From Nitrospirota bacterium (GTDB lineage: Bacteria; Nitrospirota; Thermodesulfovibrionia; SZUA-242), in NCBI GenBank assembly GCA_016212095.1, contig JACRHH010000026.1:1-54192 (forward strand): a stretch of DNA of 54,192 bases. The letters are read 5' to 3'. The notes beneath the pieces are model-generated. The model saw nothing but the letters and a program-made list of their open reading frames with translations, was not told the DNA's origin and searched no databases. Of this stretch, positions 1 through 9,009 are shown piece by piece; the first letter of the stretch is position 1, and each line of letters starts with the position of its first letter. Both the position numbers and the translations under genes were made by a program.

Positions 1-1848
1 AACCGCTCCGGTTTCATTCGTTACCGTCGTGGAACTGCCAAGATGATCCTTGTGGAAATAGTACGCGCCGTTTACGTCCAGCTTTGCGATGCGAAGATTT
101 CCGGCGAAGACGTATTTAACCGGCGCGCTGTTTGTCACCTCAAAAAGCTCGTTGTAATAATAGGTTTCGCCGGTGAGCGTGCTCTTGCGCGCCCTGACAT
201 TCTGGCCGTCATAAACGAACTCCACCGGAAGTGCGCTGCCGCGCGTGACGGAAACCGGCATATTCTCGGCGTTGTAGGTGATTGACCGGTTAACCACGCT
301 TCCCGGAGACGCATAATCGGACCCGGATGTCATATTGCCGTTGCCATCGTAGGCATAGTTGTAGCTTGCGCCGCCGACGGTAACGGACTTCGGCGCGTGG
401 ATTGGGAAGGAAGTGCCGAAGGTGCTTGCAACACTAACCTCGCGGTTCAGCGCGGTTGTGTCCGCGCTTACCTCGCCGCGAAGCCGGTGCAGGTAGTCGT
501 AGTCGTACTGGTATTCATTGTTTGCAAGCGTGTTTTTTACGCTCCAGATGTCGCCAGCTGCGGTGTACGTATAATTCCGCCACTGGACGTTGGCTTGCGT
601 AAGCGGATTCTGCGTTTTAGTTTCGTAAAGCCTGCCAGTGCCGTAATCATAGTCGAAGGTTGTAACCAGCTTGTTCCCGAACTCAAGTCGCCCGATCCTG
701 CCGCCCGGCTCATAACCGGAGACCGTTGCATATGTCTTGGCGTCCGCCGCCCCTTCAACCGTGTGAAGCAGATTGGTTCCGGGATAAAAGGTGTTCTTGA
801 GCGCATACCCGTCCGGATACGTAAGCTTGGTTGTCTTGCCGGAAAGGTCGTGTTCGTACAGCGTGTTGCTAAAGGGATTTCCGGCAATCGACTTCGAAAC
901 GCTCTTTACCCTCCCCATAGCGTCATATTCATTATAGGCAATGACGACGCCCGGTTTGGCTCCTGATTTTGTGCTGGTATTGTCGATTGAACCAAGCCTG
1001 CCGACACCGTTTGTCACTCCAGCTTTGTCGTAGGTATAGATTACGCTGTTCGTGTCCGATGTGCTGTAGGTTTTGGTCGTGAGCCTGTTGAGTTCGTCAT
1101 ACCCGAAAGTGGTTGTTTGATTCTTGCCGTCGATCTGGGTCAGCAGGTTGCTGTTGCTGTCGTACGTGTAGCTCCATAAACCCATGGCCGGATCGGACAT
1201 GCCGGTCTGCCGCCCCATGACGTCGTATGAAATTGTTGTGGTATTGCCGGCGTTGTCAACTATCTCGACCAGCTTCCCGGCGGAATTGTAGTCATAATAC
1301 GTGTGTTGCAGGACATCATTTTCGACATGCTCCACAACTTCATGCAACCTGCCGAGATGATCCGTGATCTCGTCCCTAATTCGATCGTCCGGATCGGTGA
1401 TCATGGTCGTCAGCCCGGTTGTTGCTCCGGTATAACTTCGCGAAGTTATGATATGAGCATATGTTTCGTCAAGCCTGTCTTGAGTTAATGCTCTGCCGAA
1501 GTAATCGAATGTGAATTGGGTGGAGGCAAAATTCGTGGGATACACCTTTGGAAACTCAACTACATCGCACGTTGACGCTGCAAAGAATGGCCCGTCAATG
1601 CGGTAGTTTCTGCCCATCTCATCGTAATATTTCATTGTGGTTACTGATTTGTCAGATTCGCCGCACGTGAACGTCTGAACAGACCGGCCCAGCCCGTCAA
1701 AATGCTCGTAGGAATTAATATAATTCCCCGCTGTATCCTCCTTCTGCTGCGTGAGGACATATCGTGGAACCGCACTGTCGTAATATGTTTTCAGCGTCTG
1801 CCCGCCGTCCGGATAAGCCCGGCATGAATTTTGTTGCCGACACCCACG
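1..1848 (-). pseudogene. RHS/YD-repeat protein, 5'-truncated and running off the left edge
   Basis: The minus-strand frame whose codons start at coordinates divisible by 3 is open for about 616 codons. It encodes many YD repeats, for example YNEYDAMGRV near 940 and YDELNRLT near 1100, and reaches the RHS-core-like HKDHLGSSTTVTNETG just before the left edge. RHS/YD proteins are very large secreted or surface proteins, often toxin-delivering or adhesive. The frame is closed upstream by the TAG at 1851-1849, which is the stop codon of the neighbouring toxin gene. The first in-frame ATG is at 1635, although YD-type sequence begins near 1815, and no ribosome binding site is visible. The natural N-terminus therefore appears lost, so this is read as a 5'-truncated remnant. 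The C-terminal end lies outside the window. The family call is firm; pseudogene status is an inference. Confidence 0.75.
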
Positions 1849-2112
1849 CTATGGCTTCCTGAGCACGTCATGCGTTCCAACCTTGCGGAGGACATAGACA
1901 TCGCCGTCCATCTCGTAAGTGAATCTGTAGTGATAGTCGATGTAACCTTCCCATATGCCGCTTGTCCCTCGAACCGGATGAAGGTTCAATGACGGATGAT
2001 CGAGATTGTCCAGCAGAAATTCAAGCTGTTTATCAACCTTGCCCTTGATGGCATCAGGCAGTTTCCAGTAATCCTTCTTGAATGTTCCGAGAATCCTCAG
2101 TCTCTTAGCCAC
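1849..2112 (-). CDS. RelE/ParE-superfamily toxin
   Basis: An 87-residue basic protein. An N-terminal helix (KRLRILGTFKKDYWKLP) is followed by the HPSLNLHPV...GIWEGYIDYHYRFTYE core typical of RelE/ParE/YafQ-fold toxins, where GxWExxxxxxYRF precedes the last strands. RelE members cleave mRNA on the ribosome and ParE members poison gyrase; the sequence does not say which applies. Its start lies inside the end of the upstream antitoxin gene (16-base overlap), indicating translational coupling. The stop codon is immediately followed, in the same frame, by the truncated RHS sequence. This suggests the module lies at a deletion or insertion junction. Confidence 0.8.
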   Translation of the reverse strand: MAKRLRILGTFKKDYWKLPDAIKGKVDKQLEFLLDNLDHPSLNLHPVRGTSGIWEGYIDYHYRFTYEMDGDVYVLRKVGTHDVLRKP

Positions 2113-2369
2113 TTGATCGCCCCGGCTGCATCATCGAATTCCTTGAGGTCTCCCGCCTTTTTTGCGGCTTCCGCCTCTTTTTCACCGGTCTGCCATTCCT
2201 CCGACCAGAAGTAAGCCTGAGCCTTGTCCACCACAATTACCGGCTTCACGATCAGAACGCCGTCTTTCTCAACAATATCAAGGGTATCGCCGATCTCAAC
2301 CCTCAGGCTCTTGCGAACATCATCGGGGATTACGATCTGAAACTTGTTTTTTACCTTGACCAACGACAT
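2097..2369 (-). CDS. AbrB/MazE/SpoVT-type antitoxin
   Basis: A 90-residue protein starting MSLVKVKNKFQIVIPDDVRK, the swapped-hairpin AbrB DNA-binding domain (residues 1 to about 50, with the VEIGDTLDIVEKDGVLIVKP strand pattern). An acidic C-terminal tail follows and presumably wraps the toxin. An ATG 18 bases upstream (2387) is possible. The ATG at 2369 is preferred because AAGGAG lies 6 bases before it and the AbrB fold begins there. Pairing of an AbrB-type antitoxin with a RelE-type toxin is inferred from the 16-base overlap. The protein probably autoregulates the operon by binding its promoter in the roughly 250-base gap upstream. Confidence 0.8.
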   Translation of the reverse strand: MSLVKVKNKFQIVIPDDVRKSLRVEIGDTLDIVEKDGVLIVKPVIVVDKAQAYFWSEEWQTGEKEAEAAKKAGDLKEFDDAAGAIKWLRD

Positions 2370-2620
2370 GTCGCGCTCCTTATTCAACTGATCAACTTTA
2401 CAACTATCCTACTTTCACCGTCGGCATCCGTCAAGCTTACGCGTTGAGGCCAACAGGAAATCTATCCCCTAACGAACATTTCGAGTCATGCCTGTTTGTT
2501 GTTAAAAAACTCCCGATCGCCAACCGGTTTCTTTCGCACGGTTTCATGCCGTTGCTCATCCAGTCCGTCAGTTGCTCCGGATCGCGCCCCATGAGAGCGC
2601 CCAACGGTGTTATCAATATT

Positions 2621-3442
2621 TTACGGTTCTATTACCGGCGATGCCGAGCGGTCGAATGGGTTTGTGCGCATTGCAAGCGAGAAAAGATACGGATACTCGC
2701 TTTTCAGATAGCGCATGTAGCCTATCCATTGACGAAGAAGCAGTCCGTATGCGCGGTGCATATCGCCCGCAAGATGCATGGTGTCATCGTGCGGAAGATT
2801 GTCGTATCCCACCCGGCACGACAGTTCCTCGGCCAGGTGAAACACTGCCCGAAGCAGATCCGTGAATGTTTCATGATCCAGAACCGACGGATTTTCGAGC
2901 AGGCGCACAAGAAAGTCGCGGTTTTGCGAAAGCAGCGTTCTCACCGTTTCGATGTCGATACTGTCCGCCTGCACCTGAAATCCGTGGGATTTCAGGTAGC
3001 CGTCCATCGCCTGAAAATCCTTTTCCGACCAGTTGCCGTTGATAATGAGCTTTTCACGCAGATTCCCGATCTCCGGATCGGCATCCGAAAACAGCACGAG
3101 CAGGCGCGTGCCCACTTCGCTGAAAAATACGCCGATCACGATATGCAGTTTATTCAGACGCGACTCCATCTCCCGGCGGCTGAGCATGATCTCGGTTGCG
3201 TTTGCAACAACGCCAAGGAATATGCCAACACCCGTGACAATGAGAATGACGGTCAGAATCTTTCCGGCGGTCGAGACGGGATGAACGTCGCCATAGCCCA
3301 CCGTTGCCACGGTCACGATAATGAAATAGAGCGAGTCCACAGCCGATCGGTTTTCAACAACCATGAAGCCCAGAGTGCCGAGCAGCATCACCACGACAAG
3401 CGCGGCAACGAAAACCTTCAGTCGAAAACGAATGTGTTGCAT
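2621..3442 (-). CDS. Two-transmembrane potassium channel with a non-RCK C-terminal domain
   Basis: 273 residues. TM1 is at about 8-30, then a pore loop with the K+ selectivity filter TVATVGYGD (residues about 47-55) and TM2 at about 64-88. This is the KcsA/MthK-type subunit plan, so four copies would form the pore in the inner membrane. The remaining 185 residues are cytoplasmic. They lack the Rossmann GxGxxG of RCK/TrkA-N gating domains and instead look helical, with ENPSVLDHETFTDLLRAVFHLAEEL as the most conserved-looking stretch. Channel identity is solid; the gating ligand is unknown. No partner gene adjoins it. Confidence 0.85.
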   Translation of the reverse strand: MQHIRFRLKVFVAALVVVMLLGTLGFMVVENRSAVDSLYFIIVTVATVGYGDVHPVSTAGKILTVILIVTGVGIFLGVVANATEIMLSRREMESRLNKLHIVIGVFFSEVGTRLLVLFSDADPEIGNLREKLIINGNWSEKDFQAMDGYLKSHGFQVQADSIDIETVRTLLSQNRDFLVRLLENPSVLDHETFTDLLRAVFHLAEELSCRVGYDNLPHDDTMHLAGDMHRAYGLLLRQWIGYMRYLKSEYPYLFSLAMRTNPFDRSASPVIEP

Positions 3443-3724
3443 GTCATGAGATTAGCATAAAATAATTCCGTTCATGCTTCAGACATGGGTGTGAAATTAT
3501 CAATACAATCCGCAACCGAGGTTATCGCGATAAAGCAAACAACCTGAGAGCAGCGTTCCATGCGGCAGCGCGCGGCTCCTGCTCAACTCTTGATTATGCT
3601 GTGAAGCTTGAAGCCGATCCGGAAGTTATTGAGATGCCTGATTGGAAGAAGTAATAACGAAATTTGGAAGAAGTAATAGCGAAATATTGGGGCGGTTCGC
3701 AAACCGCCCCTGCGGCAAAAGCAA
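3443..3724. other. Intergenic region with short direct repeats and a possible gene remnant
   Basis: Between the channel gene and purH. On the plus strand an open frame ends with VKLEADPEVIEMPDWKK and a stop at about 3651, without a recognisable start, so it could be the tail of a decayed gene. The last bases of that tail, TGGAAGAAGTAATARCGAAAT, occur twice 22 bases apart (from 3643 and from 3665). A GC-rich hairpin (listed separately) follows. Confidence 0.4.
3689..3710 (-). terminator. Hairpin downstream of purH
   Basis: GGGGCGGTT and AACCGCCCC form a perfect 9-bp stem around a 4-base loop, 15 bases beyond the purH stop codon. On the minus strand it is followed by AATATTTCG rather than a clean T run. 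It is a plausible but imperfect intrinsic terminator for the pst-phoU-purH transcript. Confidence 0.5.
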
Positions 3725-5017
3725 TCAGTGCCGGAACGCCCGCTGGCCGGTAAACACCATCGCCACCTTCGGGCTGGCCTCGTTGCATGCCTGAATCGAT
3801 TCAAAATCGCGGTCGGAACCGCCCGGATTCACGATGGCTGAAACACCCTGCGCGATGCAGACATCCACGCCGTCCCTAAACGGGAAGAAGGCGTCAGATA
3901 CCGCTACCGAGCCGATCAACCCGCCCTTCGCGCGTTTCGTCTGCTCGTCTATCTCACGAAGCGCAGCCGCGTCGCGCTTGCCCTGCGCGGCCTCAAGCTC
4001 AAACGTTTTGTACGGAACTCCGTGTTTTTTAAAGCAAAGAGCGTCGGCGTGCTTTGTGTAGGCCTTAAAGACAGCAATCTCGGCCACGCCCACCCTGTCC
4101 TGCTCGCCGGTTCCGATGCCGACGGTCACGCCGTCCTTCACGTAGATTACCGAGTTCGAGGTGATGCCCTGCTCCACAGACCAGCCAAACAGCATGTCGT
4201 CGAACTCGCGTTCGTCCGGCATCCTCTCGGTTTTGTAGGTCACGCCCTTGTAAACGGTTTCGGCGGGCAGGAAATCGGATTTTTTCAGCACGCGGTTAAG
4301 CGGAGATTGCTGGACGATCAGGCCGCCGTCGATCAGGCTCTTGAACTCGACAAACCGGCGGGTAGCGAATTCGGCCAGCCTGTCTATGCGGCTGATGCGC
4401 ACGATGCGGAGGTTTTTTCGCCTGGCCAGAATCTCAACCGCGCCGTCTTCATAATCGGGAGCGGCCACAACCTCAAGATAGTTTTCGCTCGCCATTTCGG
4501 CTGTCGCCATGTCCATCGGGCGGTTCACGATAAGCGCGCCGCCGAACGCCGCGATGCGATCCGCCATGTTGGCGCGGTTGAAAGCCTCGGCCAGCGTTGC
4601 GGCCTGCGCCGCTCCGCACGGGTTGTTGTGCTTGAGGATCACGGCGCACGGTTTTTCCATGAGATATTTAAGGATATTCAGGCCGTTGTCCACATCGGTC
4701 ATGTTCGTCTTGCCCGGATGCTTGCCCGACCGGATCATGTCTTCCTCGGTTATCGCGCTCACAAGTCCGTTTCCCGGCTCGATGAACCGGCAGCCGCCAA
4801 GCTCCAGATTACCGGAGACAAGCTCATACATCGCCGCCTCCTGCCCCGGATTCTCGCCATAGCGAAGCCCTTTTTCTATCAGCTCGCCAGTCTTGTCGTC
4901 GGGAATCTTCCACGACTTCTTACGGTAAAGAAGCTCCTGCCCCCCAAACGATATTTTCATGTCCTCCGGGAAATGATCGTCCATAACCGTCTTGTACATC
5001 TTTTTAAGATCAGACAT
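3725..5017 (-). CDS. purH: Stand-alone AICAR formyltransferase (PurH C-terminal domain only)
   Basis: A 430-residue protein matching only the transformylase half of PurH, which transfers a formyl group from 10-formyl-THF to AICAR in purine synthesis. Visible hallmarks are GLRYGENPGQEA near residue 50, the catalytic Lys-His motif KHNNPCGAA near 125, AAFGGALIVN, the YTKHADALC segment and DAFFPFRDG...VNPGGSDRD near the end. Bifunctional PurH is about 520 residues with an N-terminal MGS-like IMP cyclohydrolase domain, which is absent here. A separate cyclohydrolase must exist elsewhere. The gene starts 15 bases after phoU and probably shares the phosphate-operon transcript, although its role is unrelated. 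Confidence 0.85.
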   Translation of the reverse strand: MSDLKKMYKTVMDDHFPEDMKISFGGQELLYRKKSWKIPDDKTGELIEKGLRYGENPGQEAAMYELVSGNLELGGCRFIEPGNGLVSAITEEDMIRSGKHPGKTNMTDVDNGLNILKYLMEKPCAVILKHNNPCGAAQAATLAEAFNRANMADRIAAFGGALIVNRPMDMATAEMASENYLEVVAAPDYEDGAVEILARRKNLRIVRISRIDRLAEFATRRFVEFKSLIDGGLIVQQSPLNRVLKKSDFLPAETVYKGVTYKTERMPDEREFDDMLFGWSVEQGITSNSVIYVKDGVTVGIGTGEQDRVGVAEIAVFKAYTKHADALCFKKHGVPYKTFELEAAQGKRDAAALREIDEQTKRAKGGLIGSVAVSDAFFPFRDGVDVCIAQGVSAIVNPGGSDRDFESIQACNEASPKVAMVFTGQRAFRH

Positions 5018-5031
5018 CTTCCTGCCTCCGT

Positions 5032-5730
5032 TTATTCTGTTTGCGGTAAAACGCCATCAAAAGATTTCCTGCCCTCGCGGTGAATCTCGGTGTGCCGGAT
5101 GATCTTCCCCTCGATCAGATACACTACCATCTCGGCTATGTTCGTTGCGTGGTCGGCGATGCGCTCCAGGTATTTCGATACATAGCTTATCTTGACCGCC
5201 CGCCGCACCGTGCTTGAATCGCGGGTCATGATCGCGGTCAGTTCCTGAAACACGATCTCGTTCAGGTCGTCCACCTCATCGTCGCGCATTATCACATCGA
5301 GCGCCAGCTTCTTGTCGCCGTTCACGAAGGCGTCGATGGCGTCCCTGACCATGCCCTGGGCTATGCTTCCCATGTGCGGAATATCCACGTATGGCTTCAG
5401 CAGCGGCTCGGTGTTCAGTTCAAGCGCGCGTTCGGCGATGTTCACCGAATTGTCGCCGATGCGTTCGAGATCCGCCGTGATCTTGAGCGCCGTTGTGATG
5501 AACCGCAGATCGGACGCCATCGGCTGCGTGAGCGCCAGCACCTTTATGCACTCTTCATCGATCTGAACGTCGAGGCTGTTTATTTCGTGATCGTGATCGA
5601 TCACCCGGCGGGCGAGTTCGGAATCGCGGTTCACCAGCGAACGCACGGAATCCTTGATCGAGGCCTCAACCAGAACTCCCATCCGGATGAGCATGTCCCT
5701 TAGCTTTGCAAGCTCCCTGCTTCTTATCAT
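5032..5730 (-). CDS. phoU: Phosphate signalling protein PhoU
   Basis: 232 residues of two tandem three-helix PhoU repeats. The metal-cluster motifs are visible as ERIGDNSVNIAE (about residues 90-101) and ERIADHATNIAE (about 190-201), the E-x-x-x-D...N pattern of the family. PhoU links the Pst transporter to the PhoR kinase and damps PhoB phosphorylation when phosphate is plentiful. Its ATG shares one base with the pstB stop codon (TGATG), so the two are translationally coupled. Length and motifs are normal for the family. Confidence 0.95.
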   Translation of the reverse strand: MIRSRELAKLRDMLIRMGVLVEASIKDSVRSLVNRDSELARRVIDHDHEINSLDVQIDEECIKVLALTQPMASDLRFITTALKITADLERIGDNSVNIAERALELNTEPLLKPYVDIPHMGSIAQGMVRDAIDAFVNGDKKLALDVIMRDDEVDDLNEIVFQELTAIMTRDSSTVRRAVKISYVSKYLERIADHATNIAEMVVYLIEGKIIRHTEIHREGRKSFDGVLPQTE

Positions 5731-6500
5731 CAGCCAAACCTTCCTGTGATGTAGTCCTCGGTAAGCTTGTTCGAGGGTGTTGTGAAAATCCTGTCGGTGC
5801 TGTCTATCTCGATGAGTTCGCCGAGCATGAAGAATCCGGACGTGTCCGACACGCGGGCCGCCTGCTGCATGTTGTGGGTGACGATGATGATCGTGACCGC
5901 CTTCTTCAGCTCAACCACAAGCTCCTCGATCTTTGCTGTCGAGATCGGGTCGAGCGCCGAAGTGGGCTCGTCGAAAAGCAACACCTCCGGCTCCACGGCA
6001 AGCGCACGCGCGATGACAAGCCTCTGCTGCTGGCCGCCGGAGAGGCGATAGGCGCTTTCGTTTAGCTTGTCCTTCACCTCGTCCCAGAGGGCCGAGTGAT
6101 GAAGCGCGCGCTCGACGCGCTCCGAAAGATCGGCGCGTTTCTTTATTCCGCGAAGTCTCAGGCCGTAGGCCACGTTTTCGAATATGCTCATCGGAAACGG
6201 CGTGGGCTTCTGGAAGACCATGCCCACGCGGCTTCGAAGATCTATCAAATCTATGTCGCCGCCCAGAATGTTTCGGCCCTGGAATATGATCTCGCCCTCG
6301 TAGCGGTTTCCCGGATAGAGGTCGTGCATACGGTTGAAACAGCGCAGAAGCGTTGTCTTGCCGCAGCCCGACGGCCCGATGAACGCGTTTATCGAGTTGC
6401 GTCTAACCGCAAGCGAGATGCCTTTCAACGCGTGAACGCCGCCGGAATAGTAAAAATTGAGGTTCTTCACCTCGATTTCGATTTCATTGCCGTTGTTCAT
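5730..6500 (-). CDS. pstB: Phosphate ABC transporter ATPase PstB
   Basis: 256-residue ABC ATPase of the inner-membrane PstSCAB phosphate importer. Walker A is GPSGCGKTT (about 41-49), the Q-loop lies in [11 protein letters not shown], the signature is LSGGQQQRL (about 152-160), Walker B is [12 protein letters not shown] and the switch is [13 protein letters not shown]. The [11 protein letters not shown](F/Y)ENVAYGLR block is characteristic of PstB. The start overlaps the pstA stop (ATGA) and the stop overlaps the phoU start, so this sits inside a tightly coupled pstCAB-phoU operon. Confidence 0.96.
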   Translation of the reverse strand: MNNGNEIEIEVKNLNFYYSGGVHALKGISLAVRRNSINAFIGPSGCGKTTLLRCFNRMHDLYPGNRYEGEIIFQGRNILGGDIDLIDLRSRVGMVFQKPTPFPMSIFENVAYGLRLRGIKKRADLSERVERALHHSALWDEVKDKLNESAYRLSGGQQQRLVIARALAVEPEVLLFDEPTSALDPISTAKIEELVVELKKAVTIIIVTHNMQQAARVSDTSGFFMLGELIEIDSTDRIFTTPSNKLTEDYITGRFG

Positions 6501-7342
6501 TTATTTCCGTACTTCCAGCGTATGATACCCCGTCCGATGATGGTTATGGCAAGAATAAAAATCGTGATCACAAGCGACGCGGCCCAGGCCTGCGCCTTCC
6601 ATTCGTCGAACGGCCCCGTCGCGTACTGAAACACGGTGACAGTGAGCGACGCAATAGGCTTGCCCATGTCGGTTGCGAAGAAGGCGTTGTTGAACGACGT
6701 AAACAAAAGCGGCGCGGTTTCGCCCGCCACACGCGCAATCGAAAGCAGTATGCCGGTAAAGACGCCAACCGACGCCTGCCGGTAAACCACCTGCACGATA
6801 ACCTTGTAATACGGCGCGCCAAGCGCGAACGCCGCCTCGCGCAAGCGCCACGGAACAAGCGAAAGCATGTCCTCGGTTGTCCGCATCACAACCGGAATCA
6901 TTATCATCGCAAGCGCCACGGCTCCGGCCCAGCCGCTGAAATGCTTCACCGGCTTCACCATCACGGCGTAAACGAACGTGCCGATAACAATCGACGGCAC
7001 GCTGACCATGATGTCGGCCAGAATGCTGATGAACCGCGAAATCGCCCTGCCGCGCGCGTATTCTGCCAGAAACGTGCCGCCAAGCACGCCCATCGGCACG
7101 CCGATCAGCGTGGCGGTTCCTGTAATCATGAGCTGGCCCACGAACGCGTTCCGCAGGCCGCCGCCTTCGGTTCCGGGCGGAACCGGATCCTCGGTGAAAA
7201 GCGCCCAGTTCACTGCCGCGGTTCCGTGCTTCAGAACATCCCAAAGGATGAACCCAAGCCAGAACAGGCCAAAAAGCGCGGCCATGCCGCTAAGGGTGAG
7301 AGCAATCGCGCTTTGAAGCTTGCGGCTCCGCATCCGGGTCAT
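6497..7342 (-). CDS. pstA: Phosphate ABC transporter permease PstA
   Basis: 281 residues with about six membrane helices and the permease EAA-loop region around [20 protein letters not shown]. PstA and PstC form the membrane channel of the phosphate importer. The reading frame is open further upstream inside pstC. The ATG at 7342 is chosen because it forms an ATGA overlap with the pstC stop, and the hydrophobic N-terminal helix ([25 protein letters not shown] is spread over residues 9-33) begins just after it. The C-terminal ATGA overlap with pstB continues the coupling. Confidence 0.93.
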   Translation of the reverse strand: MTRMRSRKLQSAIALTLSGMAALFGLFWLGFILWDVLKHGTAAVNWALFTEDPVPPGTEGGGLRNAFVGQLMITGTATLIGVPMGVLGGTFLAEYARGRAISRFISILADIMVSVPSIVIGTFVYAVMVKPVKHFSGWAGAVALAMIMIPVVMRTTEDMLSLVPWRLREAAFALGAPYYKVIVQVVYRQASVGVFTGILLSIARVAGETAPLLFTSFNNAFFATDMGKPIASLTVTVFQYATGPFDEWKAQAWAASLVITIFILAITIIGRGIIRWKYGNK

Positions 7343-8304
7343 CGGTCGTGCTCCTCGGTTTTTCTGTTGATGAAGAATTTGGCGACGGCAAGCGTTATGA
7401 AACTGAGCGTAAAGAGAATAAGCGCCAGATGGTACAGGGCGGAAAGGTACATGTCTGTGTCGGCCTCGGTGAATTCGTTTGCAAGCGTGACCGTGATGGT
7501 CGATGCCGCGTCGAAGAGCGAGAGCGAAATCCGCTTGCTGTTTCCAAGCACGAACGCCACAGCCATCGTCTCGCCCAGAGCGCGGCCAAGCGACAGCACC
7601 GCGCCGCCGAAAACGCCGCGCTTCGAGTACGGAATCACCACGTCGCGGATAACCTCCCACCTGGTTGCGCCCACGCCGTAGGCCGATTCCTTGAGGATGG
7701 ACGGCGTCTGGTTGAAGGAATCGCGCGACACGCTGGCGATGAACGGAACCACCATTATGCTCAGCACCACGCTCGACGTGAACATGTCGATGCCGGTGGT
7801 GTTTCCGGAAAACAGATGGCCAACAACGGGAATTCCGCCGAAAATCTTCTGCATGAACGGCTCAACCGTTTTCCCCATAAGCGGCGCAAGCGTGAACAGG
7901 CCCCACATGCCGTAAACGATGCTTGGGATGGCGGCCAGAAGCTCGATAGCCGCGCCGATGGTTCCCTTGAGGGAATCAGGAGCGATTTCGGTGACGAAGA
8001 CGGCGATGCCAATGCCTATCGGCACAGCGAAAAAAAGCGCCAGCGCGGTTGTCACGGCTGTTCCGAATATGCTGGCCGCAGCGCCAAAGAGTTCCTTCAC
8101 CGGATCCCAGTCCGATGAAAACATGAACGAAAACGCGCCGAATTTGTTTATGGAAAGCGACGACTCGCGAACAAGCGACACGAATACGCCAAGCATTATC
8201 AGGCAGACCGTGAACGCGGCGAGGGCTGTCATCGACGCGAAAACAAGGTCAATGGGCGACCGCCCCTTGAGAAGCGCTGTCATTCGTTCCCGGATCATAG
8301 GCAT
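7339..8304 (-). CDS. pstC: Phosphate ABC transporter permease PstC
   Basis: 321-residue permease. The first helix is near residues 25-48, then SINKFGAFSFMFSSDWDPV, a PstC-like periplasmic loop, and the EAA-type segment ILKESAYGVGATRWEVIRDVV with the following GGAVLSLGRALGETMAVAFV. The exact start is uncertain, as ATGs at 8304, 8298 and 8283 are all possible and none has a strong Shine-Dalgarno. Upstream, a Pho-box-like repeat and a -10 sequence indicate its own phosphate-controlled promoter. That is expected because pstS lies over 1.2 kb away, beyond two opposite-strand genes. Confidence 0.92.
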   Translation of the reverse strand: MPMIRERMTALLKGRSPIDLVFASMTALAAFTVCLIMLGVFVSLVRESSLSINKFGAFSFMFSSDWDPVKELFGAAASIFGTAVTTALALFFAVPIGIGIAVFVTEIAPDSLKGTIGAAIELLAAIPSIVYGMWGLFTLAPLMGKTVEPFMQKIFGGIPVVGHLFSGNTTGIDMFTSSVVLSIMVVPFIASVSRDSFNQTPSILKESAYGVGATRWEVIRDVVIPYSKRGVFGGAVLSLGRALGETMAVAFVLGNSKRISLSLFDAASTITVTLANEFTEADTDMYLSALYHLALILFTLSFITLAVAKFFINRKTEEHDR

Positions 8305-8312
8305 AGACGGAA

Positions 8313-8345
8313 ATATTACACGGGGATTGTTACATGAATGTTACA
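8313..8345 (-). promoter_or_regulatory. Pho-box-like promoter of pstCAB-phoU
   Basis: Read on the minus strand, TGTAAC begins at 8345 and again at 8334, exactly 11 bp apart (TGTAACATTCA-TGTAACAATCC). This is the one-turn tandem spacing of PhoB binding sites, where the Pho box replaces the -35. A TAATAT -10 candidate lies at 8318-8313. The box is 9-41 bases upstream of the pstC start. The same arrangement precedes pstS, which strengthens the call. Confidence 0.65.
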
Positions 8346-8387
8346 GACAGCGGAATGGGCAACCGTGACGAGGCTGCCGGATCAGGC

Positions 8388-8415
8388 TTGCATTCAGGAT
8401 TTTATGTAATAAAAT
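8388..8415 (+). promoter_or_regulatory. Candidate sigma70 promoter for the small exported protein gene
   Basis: TTGCAT (8388-8393), a 16-base spacer and TAAAAT (8410-8415), 40 bases before the ATG at 8455 and diverging from the pstC promoter. This is a modest consensus match only. Confidence 0.35.
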
Positions 8416-8454
8416 TTTCGTATTCTGTTGCAACGGTTCAAACCGGAGGTCATG

Positions 8455-8922
8455 ATGAAACATTTCACAAAACTCGCACTTATTGCAATCGCCATCTTTG
8501 CCCTGTCCGTCAATGCATACGCCGAGACCGGCCTTGATGATTTCATTAAAAGCCTCGATGTTCAGGCCGAAGGCAACATCGGAGATTTTAAAGTTCAGCT
8601 TGGAGCCGCATTCGGCACACCCACTCCCAAAATAGATGTCCTGATAAGCAACGTCGAAAAGCCTGCCGATGCCTACATGTGTCTTCGATTGGCGGAACTG
8701 ACGGGAAAACCCGTTGACACCGTTCTTAAAGAGTACAAAACGAATAAAAACAAGGGTTGGGGTGTAATCGCCAAAAATCTAGGCATAAAACCCGGATCAA
8801 AAAACTTTCACGAATTGAAAAGAGGCAAGCTGTCAAAGGGCAAGGCAAACGGAGACGGACATGGACAAGACACGGGGAAACACGATCGCGACAAAGGTAA
8901 GGGAGGGAAAGGCAGGAAATAG
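8455..8922 (+). CDS. Small exported protein with a Lys/Gly-rich tail, function unknown
   Basis: 155 residues. The N-terminus MKHFTKLALIAIAIFALSVN with AYA|E is a clear Sec signal peptide (cleavage near residue 23). A region of about 90 residues follows (KPADAYMCLRLAELTGKPVD...), then a strongly basic low-complexity tail (KGKANGDGHGQDTGKHDRDK...). GGAGG at 8445-8449 favours the second of two adjacent ATGs (8455 rather than 8452). I do not recognise a named domain. The middle part, with GWGVIAKNLGIKPGS, resembles small periplasmic proteins of unknown role. It is transcribed against the pst genes and lies between pstC and pstS, so its transcription must be independent. Confidence 0.75.
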   Translation: MKHFTKLALIAIAIFALSVNAYAETGLDDFIKSLDVQAEGNIGDFKVQLGAAFGTPTPKIDVLISNVEKPADAYMCLRLAELTGKPVDTVLKEYKTNKNKGWGVIAKNLGIKPGSKNFHELKRGKLSKGKANGDGHGQDTGKHDRDKGKGGKGRK

Positions 8923-9009
8923 CCCCGCCTCTCCTTGGACAGTTCCGCCTGAACTCCTCAATTGAGTGGTTCAGGAACTAGCTAATAATCTGGTTAGTCA
9001 GGAGATACA

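Noticed and set aside
2444-3460. 338-codon plus-strand open frame opposite the K+ channel
   Set aside because: Antisense shadow; the minus strand has the TVGYGD filter and two membrane helices.
6501-7244. 247-codon minus-strand frame inside pstA
   Set aside because: Out-of-frame shadow of pstA in GC-rich sequence, with Arg/Gly-rich nonsense translation.
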